Source of the DNA: Sphingobium abikonense NBRC 16140 | GTDB lineage: Bacteria; Pseudomonadota; Alphaproteobacteria; Sphingomonadales; Sphingomonadaceae | DNA length: 64,000 nt | Direction: 5' to 3' | Assembly (NCBI RefSeq): GCF_001598335.1 | Contig: NZ_BCYT01000002.1 | Coordinates: forward strand, 62,001-126,000 | Notes under the pieces: generated by a model | Databases searched by the model: none | Told to the model about the DNA's origin: nothing | The model's input: the letters and a program-made list of their open reading frames with translations, nothing else | Position numbers and translations under genes: made by a program | Shown: in pieces, positions 35,963 through 44,011 of the stretch | Layout: every line of letters begins with the position of its first letter | Position numbering within the stretch: the first letter of the stretch is position 1

Positions 35963-37002
35963 TGCGCTGGACGCTCGCTGCCGCTTTGCTGCTGGGCTTT
36001 TCCGCGCCGGCGGTAGCCGATGCGCCATTGTTGACGTCGCACCTGCGCATCCACGATCCCTGGGTGGTGGCGGAAGAGACGAGCCGGACCTACTGGCTGT
36101 TTTCGAAGAATGACCCGGCGGTGACGGGCGACGGGCGCGTGGGCATTATGGCCTATGCCAGCGGCGACCTGGCACATTGGGAAAAGCCCCGGCTGGTGTT
36201 CGCCATGCCGCGGGACAGTTGGGCCGACGATGGCGGTTGGGCGCCCGAAGTGCATCGCTGGAAGGGCCGCTGGTATCTGTTCGCGACTTTTCACAACGAA
36301 AGAGCGGTCCTGCCGTCCAGGTCCGGGCGCCCGTTATATCGGCGCGCGACGCTGCTGGCGGTGGCCGACCGGATTGACGGGCCTTATGCCCTTATCAATC
36401 GCGGGGAGCCGCCGACGCCCGCGGACGCGATGACGCTGGACGGCACTTTGCACGTCGATGCGGCGGGCAAGCCGTGGATGGTCTATGCGCATGAATGGCT
36501 GCAATTGGGCGTCGGCACGATCGAGGGGCTGCCGCTGAAGGGCGACCTGTCGCCTGCCGGCAAGCCGCGCGTCCTGTTCCGCGCTGACGCTGGCGACTGG
36601 GTGGTGGGGCAGAAGCAGCCCGAAGGCGATACCGGCTATGTCACCGACGGGCCGGAATTGTTCCGCACGAAGACGGGCACGCTGCTGATGCTCTGGTCCA
36701 GCTGGGGTAAGGACGGTTATGTCCAGGCGCAGGCGCGATCGACCAGCGGGACGCTGGCGGGGCCGTGGGAGCAATTGGGGCCACTGATCGAACGGGACAG
36801 CGGGCACGGTATGCTGTTCCACGCTTTTGATGGGCGGCTGATGCTGGTGTTGCACCGACCGTTCAAGCGGGCCTTGGCGAAATTCTATGAAATGCGCGAT
36901 GCGGGCGACCGGCTGGAGGTGGTGCGCGAAGCGGTTGAACTGGATGGCGAGGCCTATCCCACCCATGGCTGCCCGATGGAGGCGCGCGATGCTGGCTGCT
37001 GA
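35959..37002 (+). CDS. Secreted GH43-like glycosidase
   Basis: 347 residues from ATG 35959. Signal peptide to about 21 (SAPAVADA). Beta-propeller of GH43 type: IHDPWVVAEETSRTYWLF with the first catalytic Asp, GGWAPEVHRWKGRWYLFATF, DGTLHVDAAGKPWMVYAHEW, and YVTDGPELFRTKTGTLLMLWSSW with a likely general acid Glu. GH43 enzymes usually release arabinose or xylose. In this operon it probably strips arabinan decorations from rhamnogalacturonan. Subfamily not assigned. Confidence 0.85.
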   Translation: MMRWTLAAALLLGFSAPAVADAPLLTSHLRIHDPWVVAEETSRTYWLFSKNDPAVTGDGRVGIMAYASGDLAHWEKPRLVFAMPRDSWADDGGWAPEVHRWKGRWYLFATFHNERAVLPSRSGRPLYRRATLLAVADRIDGPYALINRGEPPTPADAMTLDGTLHVDAAGKPWMVYAHEWLQLGVGTIEGLPLKGDLSPAGKPRVLFRADAGDWVVGQKQPEGDTGYVTDGPELFRTKTGTLLMLWSSWGKDGYVQAQARSTSGTLAGPWEQLGPLIERDSGHGMLFHAFDGRLMLVLHRPFKRALAKFYEMRDAGDRLEVVREAVELDGEAYPTHGCPMEARDAGC

Positions 37003-37807
37003 TCTGGTCTGGCCGCTGCACGGCGCGGCAAGCGGCGCATTCACGCTGGAGGACGATGCCGCGACACCCGAGGCGGCGGTCGTCAGCGCGGTCGAACGAC
37101 CTGTGCTGCTTGGCTATGCGCCCGATCACCCCAATGGCCGGGCGATGCTTGTGCTGGGCGGGGGCGGCTATACCGCGCTGATGGCGGGACGGGAGGGCGT
37201 GCAGGTCGCGCGCTGGCTGAATGGCCTTGGCTATCATGCCTTCGTCCTGATCCACCGCTTTCCCCATGCCGGGACCGGGCCGGCTGCCCCGTTGGACGAC
37301 GCAATGGCGGCGATGGCGCTGATCCGTCGCAGCGGCCTTGCCGATCGGGGGCTGGGCGTCGTCGGATTATCGTCAGGTGGTCATCTCGCTGCCTGCCTGG
37401 CCGCCACTTACCCGGCCGGATGGGGGACAGCCGAACCACAGCGGCCCGACATCATGGTAATCGGTTATGCACCTATTTCCACCAATGCCAGCGGGCGGAC
37501 GATCATCGCCGACAAGCCGCCGCTGCCGCCGGCGGAAAAGCAGGCGCTGTACGATGCGTTGCAGCCCGACGCACAATTGCGGCCCGGCCCACCGCCTGCC
37601 TTCATCGTCTATGCCGGCAATGATCGGGTAGTGCCGGTGGACAATGCGCATCGTCTCGCGGAGGCATGGCGCGATGCGGGCGGGAGCGCGGAACTTCATG
37701 TCTTTGCCGATGCGCCGCATGGCTTTGCGCTCGATACGCAAGACCTGCCGGTGTCGCTCTGGCCGCGCCTGTGCGAAGCCTGGTTGCGCCAGCAAGGATT
37801 TCTGTGA
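36989..37807 (+). CDS. Alpha/beta-hydrolase, probable carbohydrate esterase
   Basis: 272 residues from ATG 36989, overlapping the GH43 end by 14 bases, with GGAGG upstream. No signal peptide is visible. Oxyanion region VLGGGGYTALMAG, nucleophile elbow GLSSGGH, Asp in YAGNDRVVP, His in APHGFAL: a complete lipase-type triad. It resembles the acetylxylan-esterase-like protein at 27447, but without an export signal it may act on imported acetylated oligosaccharides. Last gene of the rhamnose operon; convergent with lacI eight bases away. Confidence 0.8.
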   Translation: MLAADLVWPLHGAASGAFTLEDDAATPEAAVVSAVERPVLLGYAPDHPNGRAMLVLGGGGYTALMAGREGVQVARWLNGLGYHAFVLIHRFPHAGTGPAAPLDDAMAAMALIRRSGLADRGLGVVGLSSGGHLAACLAATYPAGWGTAEPQRPDIMVIGYAPISTNASGRTIIADKPPLPPAEKQALYDALQPDAQLRPGPPPAFIVYAGNDRVVPVDNAHRLAEAWRDAGGSAELHVFADAPHGFALDTQDLPVSLWPRLCEAWLRQQGFL

Positions 37808-37814
37808 TCTGGGA

Positions 37815-38858
37815 TCAGTGTCGCGCAGGCACGGCGTCGGACTGGCGGCGGATAAGCTGATAGTCGAGTTTTACCGCGGCAATGCTGTCCCCGCTGCCCT
37901 CGTCCTGGCTGCGAAACCGCATGGCGAGGAGGCCGATCGCTTCGCGGCTCATGTCGCGGATGGGCTGGCGAATAGTCGTCAGCGCGGGCCAGATGGCGCT
38001 GGCGAGCGGGGTGTCATCGAAACCGCAGATGCTGATGTCGCCCGGCACGTTCAGCCTGCGCTGATGCGCGACGGTGATGGCGGCGGCCGCCATATCGTCA
38101 TTGCAGGCGAAGATCGCGGTGGGTGGCGTTGCAAGGCCAAGCAGATGTTCGGCCGCGTCCAGTCCTGAGCGGAAAGAAAAGTCGCCAGCCGCCACCAGCG
38201 CGTCGTCGACCGCGATGCCATGATCCGTCAGACAGTCGCGAAAGCCCTGAAGCCGCCGGGCGCTGGCGCGGTGACGGGGATTGCCTTCGATGAAGCCGAT
38301 GCGCCTGTGGCCAAGGTCGATCAGGTGGCGGGCAAGATCATAGGCGGCATGCCGGTCGTCCGTGCCGACCGACAGCCGGTCCGGGCCGTCCCTGTCGGGT
38401 GCGATCGCCACCACGGCGATGTCGCGCTGGGTCAGAAGATCAACCAATTCCGACCAGTCGCACAGGGGCGGAGGCAGGATCACCCCGGCGACATGCGCCT
38501 GCGCGACCTGATCGACCACTTCCTGTGCGAAGGCGCCGGGCGCACATTGTTCGACTACCAGGTGCAAGTGACGCTGGGGCGCTTCAGCCAGGGCGCCGAG
38601 CAATAATTCGCCCAGATAGGCCGATGTGGTGCTGTTGCTGTGGAGCAGGGCAACGCGGCGGTCAGCGCTGCCCGCCAATGCACGCGCGGATGCGTTGGGA
38701 ACATAGCCCAGCGCCTCGACCGCGCGCGCCACGGCCTGCCGAGCGCTGGGGCTGACCAGCGCCTTGCCGTTTATGGCGCGCGATGCGGTCATCACCGATA
38801 CGCCGGCGCGGGCGGCGACATCCTTGATCGTGGGCGGCTTGCGGTCGTTTCTCTGCAT
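37815..38858 (-). CDS. LacI-family transcriptional regulator
   Basis: 347 residues. HTH at 10-32 (TIKDVAARAGVSVMTASRAING) and hinge with YVPNASARALA. Periplasmic-binding-like effector domain with GVILPPPL, IGFIEGNPRHRASARR, AIFACNDDMAAAAI and the ICGFDDTPLASAIWPALTTIRQP signature. It sits 48 bases upstream of nothing on its own strand but follows the GH-like/esterase/transporter genes at 38907-42610, so it may be their co-transcribed repressor. Ligand probably a sugar from pectin. Confidence 0.92.
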   Translation of the reverse strand: MQRNDRKPPTIKDVAARAGVSVMTASRAINGKALVSPSARQAVARAVEALGYVPNASARALAGSADRRVALLHSNSTTSAYLGELLLGALAEAPQRHLHLVVEQCAPGAFAQEVVDQVAQAHVAGVILPPPLCDWSELVDLLTQRDIAVVAIAPDRDGPDRLSVGTDDRHAAYDLARHLIDLGHRRIGFIEGNPRHRASARRLQGFRDCLTDHGIAVDDALVAAGDFSFRSGLDAAEHLLGLATPPTAIFACNDDMAAAAITVAHQRRLNVPGDISICGFDDTPLASAIWPALTTIRQPIRDMSREAIGLLAMRFRSQDEGSGDSIAAVKLDYQLIRRQSDAVPARH

Positions 38859-38906
38859 CGTGACCGACCCTTAGCCATTTTGCGGGCAAAGGAAAATCGG
38901 CGCTGA

Positions 38907-39878
38907 TCAGGGTTTCAGCCGGATCGTGACGGGCGCGTTGCGATCGACGCTGATGACGCCATCCTTTTCCTGAAGCTCAGCGATCTGGATGACGGACCGG
39001 CGATGCCATTCCGGGTCCGATTTCGCCTCATCCTCGCCATCCTGATGGACAAAGTAGAGGATATAGGCCCGGTCGCCCGCGACGACGATGTCGGGATGCT
39101 GCCCCTTGGCGCGGTCGGTGGGGAAACGACCCGACGTGCCCAGAATATGGCCGGGCTGCGTGATCCAGCTGTCGCCGTCATCGTCGGATCGCATGACCAG
39201 CAGCCCTTTCCAGGCGTCGGAGATCAGCCAGGTGCGTCCCTTCCAACGAAAGGCCTTGGGGCCTTCGCCCGGTGTCTGCGTCAGCCGCTTGCCAACGGTC
39301 CACTGGACAAGGTCGGGGCTGTCGGCGGTAACGATCGCCTTATTCTGTCGCTCGTCATTGAAGAAGAGGCGGTAGCCACCGCCCGGCAAAGCCAGCACGC
39401 TGGCGTCGATCACGCGGTCGGAGCCAAGGTCGAGCCGTTCGCCGCAGGTCCACGCCTTGAGGTCCGGGCTGGTCAGGTGGACGATGAAGCGCGGCGCGTT
39501 CCAATCGCGAAAGACGCCGGGTACGACCGTCAGCCACATATGCCACTGGCCCGCCAGCCATTGCACGTCGGGCGCCCACAAGGTCGGGCCGGTGCAGCTT
39601 TGAGGAATATCGGCCGTGCCGGCATAGCGCCAATGCGCGCCATTCTGCGACCGCGCGGTGCCGATCGCGGTGCCATGCACCCAGCGCACGTCCTTCTCGT
39701 CCGCGCGGGGCAGGTCGGCACGGCGATTGGTGTAGAACATCACCCATTCGCCCGTCGCCTGGTCATAGACGGTCGATGCGTCTGCCGCGCCGTCATGTAC
39801 CGGGTCGCGATAGAGCGGCTTTGGGGCGACCGGCGCGGCGGCGGTCGCCATCGCCATCAGCAGCAGCGACGCCATCAT
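38907..39878 (-). CDS. Secreted five-bladed beta-propeller protein, putative glycosidase
   Basis: 323 residues with a short signal (LLLMAMATAAAPVA). Propeller repeats: YRDPVHDGAADASTVYDQ (likely catalytic Asp), WAPDVQWLAGQWHMWLTVV, VIDASVLALPGGGYRLFFNDE, GPKAFRWKGRTWLISDAWKG. It belongs to the GH32/43/68 superfamily by style, but I cannot assign a family. Coupled by ATGA overlap to the SGNH esterase before it. Probably acts on an acetylated or arabinosylated pectin fragment. Confidence 0.72.
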   Translation of the reverse strand: MMASLLLMAMATAAAPVAPKPLYRDPVHDGAADASTVYDQATGEWVMFYTNRRADLPRADEKDVRWVHGTAIGTARSQNGAHWRYAGTADIPQSCTGPTLWAPDVQWLAGQWHMWLTVVPGVFRDWNAPRFIVHLTSPDLKAWTCGERLDLGSDRVIDASVLALPGGGYRLFFNDERQNKAIVTADSPDLVQWTVGKRLTQTPGEGPKAFRWKGRTWLISDAWKGLLVMRSDDDGDSWITQPGHILGTSGRFPTDRAKGQHPDIVVAGDRAYILYFVHQDGEDEAKSDPEWHRRSVIQIAELQEKDGVISVDRNAPVTIRLKP

Positions 39879-41059
39879 CGCAGCAGGGCCAGATCGATGG
39901 CATCGGCCATGACGGCAAAGCCCGCATCATTGGGATGCAGGGCATCGCCCACATCATAGGGCTTGGCCATGCGCGCGGGGTCGGCCGGATCGGCCACCGC
40001 CTTGGCGAGATCGACATATCCGTCAGCCTCACGGGTGGTGCGGATCCAGTTATTGACGGCAACGCGCGTCGCCTCCCCCTGTTCGCTCCAATAGCCCGCG
40101 CCTTTATAGGGCAGGATGGTGGCGAGGATCACCTTGACGCCGCGACTATGGGCGCGGGCGATCATCTGGCGATAGGCGCCGATGATGGTCGCGGGTGGCA
40201 GCATGGGGCGCTGTTCGCGCGCTGCGGCGCCCAGGTCATTGACGCCTTCCAAGATGATGACATGGCTGACCCCTGGCACCGCCAGCACATCGCTGTCGAA
40301 GCGGGCAAGGGCGTTATACCCATCGGCCTCCGATAGCAGTCGGTTGGCGCTGATGCCGGCATTGGCAACGCCGGTCAGCGTCATGCCGGCCTTTTGCAAC
40401 CGCTCCGCCAGCAGGTCGGGCCAGCGGCGATTGCTGTCGGGCGTCGCGCGCACGCCGTCGGTTATGGAATCGCCCAGCGTGACGATGGTGCGGGCGGGCT
40501 TGCGGTTTTCGACCTCGACGCCGGTGATGATGACGCGCGGACCCAGCGTGGTCGTGTTGGTCATGCGTGGCGCGGCGGTCTGATCCCCCGGCGCGGTCCA
40601 GCCGGTTGCGGCCGAATAGCTGTGTACCGTGGCGTCCGGCGCGCCCTGGGGCAGGTGAATGCTGATGGTGAGGCGGGTCAGCGGCTTCACCGGCATCGCG
40701 ATCGGGTCGCTCAGGAGCGGCGCGCGGGCAGGGATGGTCGCGCCCTGCTCGCTGTTGAAGGTGACGACGCGATCGGTGCCAGGCAATATTTCGCCATCGG
40801 TGCCGGCCAGCGCGACATGAACCGCGCCCAGCAGCAACGGCTGCGTCGACATCTCGTTGGACAGGCGCAGCCGGATGCGGGTCCCTCCGGTCGACATGCG
40901 CACCACCTGGCGCGACGTGCGATTGCCAAGGTCAGGGCGTTTTTCGGGTGGCGTGCGGGACACCAGGGGCGCCGCCATCCAGCTGCGGGACCAGCTTTGC
41001 GCTTGGGCGGGCGCAGCAGATATGGCCAGCAGCAGGCCGATGGACAGAAGGCTGCGCAT
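39875..41059 (-). CDS. Secreted SGNH/GDSL esterase with N-terminal beta domain
   Basis: 394 residues from ATG 41059 (GGGAG upstream; TTG 41065 possible). Signal peptide (LLLAISAAPAQA). Residues about 30-190 form a beta-rich domain (RQVVRMSTGGTRIRLRLSNE); then SGNH blocks TLGDSITDG, GVANAGISANRLL, LEGVNDLG and the final D-x-x-H in DALHPNDAG. This architecture is common in secreted GDSL esterases. It likely deacylates plant polysaccharide. Cotranscribed with the orphan propeller and the GPH transporter. Confidence 0.88.
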   Translation of the reverse strand: MRSLLSIGLLLAISAAPAQAQSWSRSWMAAPLVSRTPPEKRPDLGNRTSRQVVRMSTGGTRIRLRLSNEMSTQPLLLGAVHVALAGTDGEILPGTDRVVTFNSEQGATIPARAPLLSDPIAMPVKPLTRLTISIHLPQGAPDATVHSYSAATGWTAPGDQTAAPRMTNTTTLGPRVIITGVEVENRKPARTIVTLGDSITDGVRATPDSNRRWPDLLAERLQKAGMTLTGVANAGISANRLLSEADGYNALARFDSDVLAVPGVSHVIILEGVNDLGAAAREQRPMLPPATIIGAYRQMIARAHSRGVKVILATILPYKGAGYWSEQGEATRVAVNNWIRTTREADGYVDLAKAVADPADPARMAKPYDVGDALHPNDAGFAVMADAIDLALLR

Positions 41060-41080
41060 CCTCAATTTCTCCCTTTTCCT

Positions 41081-42610
41081 CTATCGCGTGGCGGCGCCCG
41101 CGACCGGGTTGTTGCCCCACAGCTGATCATAGCGCCAGCCCGACAGATCCTCCACCACCGCGCCGGCGGCCGGGGTGCTGGGCGTGCGCGCACCGCTGCG
41201 TAGATGTTCGATTTCATGCATCAATATATCGTGCGTGGCGGGGCTGAGGCGAAAACGGGTGGAGACATATATCCCCGCCGACAGGCAGCCGACCGTACCG
41301 ACGCCCAGCAACAGCGCCATCGTCAGGATCGCCTGGTCGCTCTGCACCTGCGCGCCCGATATGAAGCCGCCTGCCTGCATGATGAAGCCCACGCCCGCGA
41401 CCGCGGCGGCCTGCGTCGCCTTGCGCACGAAGGTCATGACGCCGGCAAAGCTGCCCTCGCGCCGCTGGCCGGTGACGATTTCATCGACGTCGGCCATGTA
41501 GTTGTATGTTGCCCAGGGAATATAGTTAAGCGCACCGCGGCCCAGTCCCGACAAAATGATCGGCAACCAGATCCAGGGCGAGGTCGCCGGCACGCCCAGC
41601 AGCCACAGCCCGACCAGGGCCAGCACGCCAACCGCGAAATCCGCCGCCGCGACCTGATAGGCACGCGATGGGGACGCGCGCAGCGCCAGGTTGATGGCGA
41701 TGATCACCGCCACGAACTGGACGATATACATGGTGCCGAGCAGCCCCGAAGCGATGGCGGTGGAACCTGCCAGCGCGAAGATCACGAAGAAGGTGAAGGC
41801 AGCGTTGAAAATATCCTGGCTGATATAGCCGCCCAGATACATGCCCAGATGCAGGCGGAAGGCGCGGATGCGCATGGTGGAAAAGAGATTGCGGTAAAGC
41901 GCTTTCAGAGCCTGACCCGGTCCGCCGGCCGTGCGCGGGCCGGCCCGCGCCACAGCGGCGGCTTCGGCGGGAAGATGCCGTTCCCAGCTGAATGCGTAAA
42001 GCAGGCCCGCCGTGGCCATGAACAGGATGGCGAAGATGATGCCCATGTAGAAAAAGGTGTCGGCGCTGTCGCGGCCCAGCGCCTCGATCAGCCAGAGCGG
42101 CAGGAAACCGGCAAGAATGGCGGACGCCTGACCGAAGAGGATTCGCGACCCCGCAAATTTCGCCTTCGTCCGATAGTCGCTCGACATTTCGGCCGCCAAT
42201 GTCTCGAACGGGATGATCTCCATTGCGTAGACCAGTTCGAACAGCACATAGCTCACCAGATAATACCAGAAGCCTTGTCCGGGCAGCCACATCAACGCGA
42301 AGCTGGGCAGCAGGGGAATGGCCGCGAGGATGAAGAAGCGGCGACGGCCGAAGCGCTGGCCGAGCCATGTGCCCCCGAAATGATCGGAGATATAGCCGAT
42401 CATCGGCGAAGCGAAGGCGTCAAGGATGCGCGCGACCGCGAAGATGGTGGCCGCCTGTCCGGCGGACAGGCCGCAAAATTGCGTGTAGAAGATCAACACC
42501 CAGCCTGAAATGACCGCCATCGACCCGGCGCCCAGCACGTCGTTGGAGCCATAGGCGAGATAATTGTGCAGGCGGACCGGTCGTGCGGCGGGTGGGGCTA
42601 TATCGGGCAA
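41081..42610 (-). CDS. GPH-family sugar/cation symporter (MFS)
   Basis: About 509 residues. TTG 42610 is preferred because GGAGG lies seven bases before it; ATG 42643 would lengthen it by 11 residues. Twelve hydrophobic segments with GPH hallmarks: YGSNDVLGAGSMAVISGWV at the first helix, DAFASPMIGYISD between helices 2 and 3, FGRRRFFIL. The family imports glycosides, pentosides or hexuronides. Here a candidate importer of galacturonate, rhamnosyl-galacturonate or similar products. Confidence 0.88.
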   Translation of the reverse strand: MPDIAPPAARPVRLHNYLAYGSNDVLGAGSMAVISGWVLIFYTQFCGLSAGQAATIFAVARILDAFASPMIGYISDHFGGTWLGQRFGRRRFFILAAIPLLPSFALMWLPGQGFWYYLVSYVLFELVYAMEIIPFETLAAEMSSDYRTKAKFAGSRILFGQASAILAGFLPLWLIEALGRDSADTFFYMGIIFAILFMATAGLLYAFSWERHLPAEAAAVARAGPRTAGGPGQALKALYRNLFSTMRIRAFRLHLGMYLGGYISQDIFNAAFTFFVIFALAGSTAIASGLLGTMYIVQFVAVIIAINLALRASPSRAYQVAAADFAVGVLALVGLWLLGVPATSPWIWLPIILSGLGRGALNYIPWATYNYMADVDEIVTGQRREGSFAGVMTFVRKATQAAAVAGVGFIMQAGGFISGAQVQSDQAILTMALLLGVGTVGCLSAGIYVSTRFRLSPATHDILMHEIEHLRSGARTPSTPAAGAVVEDLSGWRYDQLWGNNPVAGAATR

Positions 42611-42723
42611 TGGGCATCCTCCGCCTGGTCTGACTGGCCCCAATGGCTCGCGACTTTTCCTATCGCCACCGGGCTGGAATGGCAGGCAGCTTCGGGTGCG
42701 CTGCGTGCCACATTGTGAACATC

Positions 42724-42740
42724 TATGATATTATGTGAGA
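42724..42740. promoter_or_regulatory. Possible operator upstream of the GPH transporter operon
   Basis: On the minus strand this reads CTCACATAATATCATAG, resembling the TTCC.TAATATGG elements near kduD and rhaM. It lies about 115 bases upstream of the transporter start, in the short spacer after GH105. Confidence 0.25.
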
Positions 42741-42894
42741 TTCATGCAAGGCGCAAGCGCGAGGCACGGTGCGAGACAGTGGTTCCGCCTGGAAACAGGA
42801 AGCGCCGCCAGCATCGACATGCCGGCGGCGCCCTTCAGCAGACAGCGGCGAACGAACGGTCCTTCCATCTCCCATTCGTCCTTCGCCTTCCGCG

Positions 42895-44010
42895 TCAGAT
42901 ATAAGTGCGCAGAAATTCACCCAGCGCGCAGATGGCCAGGCTCTGGCCATAGGGCATGGACGTGAGCGCGATGTCCTTGTAGAATTGCTGGGTATCGCCC
43001 ATCGCGGTGCCGAAACTCACTTGCTGCAATTCGCCGGCATCGTCGATATTCGCCAGCACGCCGCGCACCGCCTTGATGCCGACATCCTCATAATGGCGCG
43101 ACAAATAGCCCTTTCGCACGGCTTTGAGGATGCCATAGGCAAAGCCGGCGGTGGCCGATGCTTCCAGATAGCTGGTCGGATCGACGATCAGCGTGTGCCA
43201 CAGGCCGGTTTCGGCATCCTGCGTTTCGGCCAAGGTCTTCACCTGCGCAGCCAGCGTGTCGATCAGGAAGGTGCGGAAGAAGTCGCCTTCGGGCAGGTCC
43301 AGAATCTCGATGATTTCGGGAATGGCAATCGTCACCCAGCAATTGCCCCGCGCCCACAGCGCTTGCGCGAAATTATGTCGGCCGTTGAAATCCCAGCCGT
43401 GGAACCACAGGCCCGTCCTGGTATCGTAGAGATATTTGATGTGGACCAGAAACTGCCGCTTGGCTTCCTCGATATAATGGGGGCGGTTCAGCAACAGGCC
43501 GATCTTGGCCAGCGGCAGGACCGACATCATCAACGTATCGTCCCACATTTCGCCGGGATTTTCGTCATTATAGACGATATGCTGGAACCCGCCCTCTTCC
43601 GTCTTGGGCAGGCCATCGGGTGCCATCAGCCATTCGGCCCAGGTGTCGAGATAGGGGATGTAGCGCGGGTCGGGTTCATGCTCGTACAGATAGGCGAGCG
43701 TGATGAAAGGGGCCATCGTGTTGATATTCTTGGTCGGCGTGCCTTCGGCAAAGCGATCCTCGAACCATTGCTTGATGATGGCGAGCGCGGTCTTGTCGCC
43801 GGTCTGTTCATAATAGCGCCACATGCCGAACAGGCCGACGCCATGGGTCCATTCCCATCCGGCCCAGCCCTTGGTGTCGATGATGCGGCCATCGTCCAGA
43901 TGGAGCAGGAACTCCCCGGTCTCGTCCTTGATATTGACGAGATTGTCCATCAGCCGGCCGATGGAATCGACGACCTGGCTGCGCGGGACGTCATGGTTGA
44001 GAGCGGCCAC
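42895..44010 (-). CDS. GH105 unsaturated rhamnogalacturonyl hydrolase
   Basis: 371 residues from GTG 44010 with AAGGAG ten bases upstream; a longer frame exists but lacks a ribosome site. No signal peptide, so cytoplasmic or exported otherwise. GH105 features: GWAGWEWTHGVGLFGMWRYYEQTGD, the catalytic Asp in EMWDDTLMMS, DTRTGLWFHGWD, ARGNCWVTIAIPE, TSYLEASATAGFAYG. It removes the 4,5-unsaturated galacturonate that pectate or rhamnogalacturonan lyases leave at the end of a fragment. Confidence 0.93.
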   Translation of the reverse strand: MAALNHDVPRSQVVDSIGRLMDNLVNIKDETGEFLLHLDDGRIIDTKGWAGWEWTHGVGLFGMWRYYEQTGDKTALAIIKQWFEDRFAEGTPTKNINTMAPFITLAYLYEHEPDPRYIPYLDTWAEWLMAPDGLPKTEEGGFQHIVYNDENPGEMWDDTLMMSVLPLAKIGLLLNRPHYIEEAKRQFLVHIKYLYDTRTGLWFHGWDFNGRHNFAQALWARGNCWVTIAIPEIIEILDLPEGDFFRTFLIDTLAAQVKTLAETQDAETGLWHTLIVDPTSYLEASATAGFAYGILKAVRKGYLSRHYEDVGIKAVRGVLANIDDAGELQQVSFGTAMGDTQQFYKDIALTSMPYGQSLAICALGEFLRTYI

Positions 44011-44011
44011 G

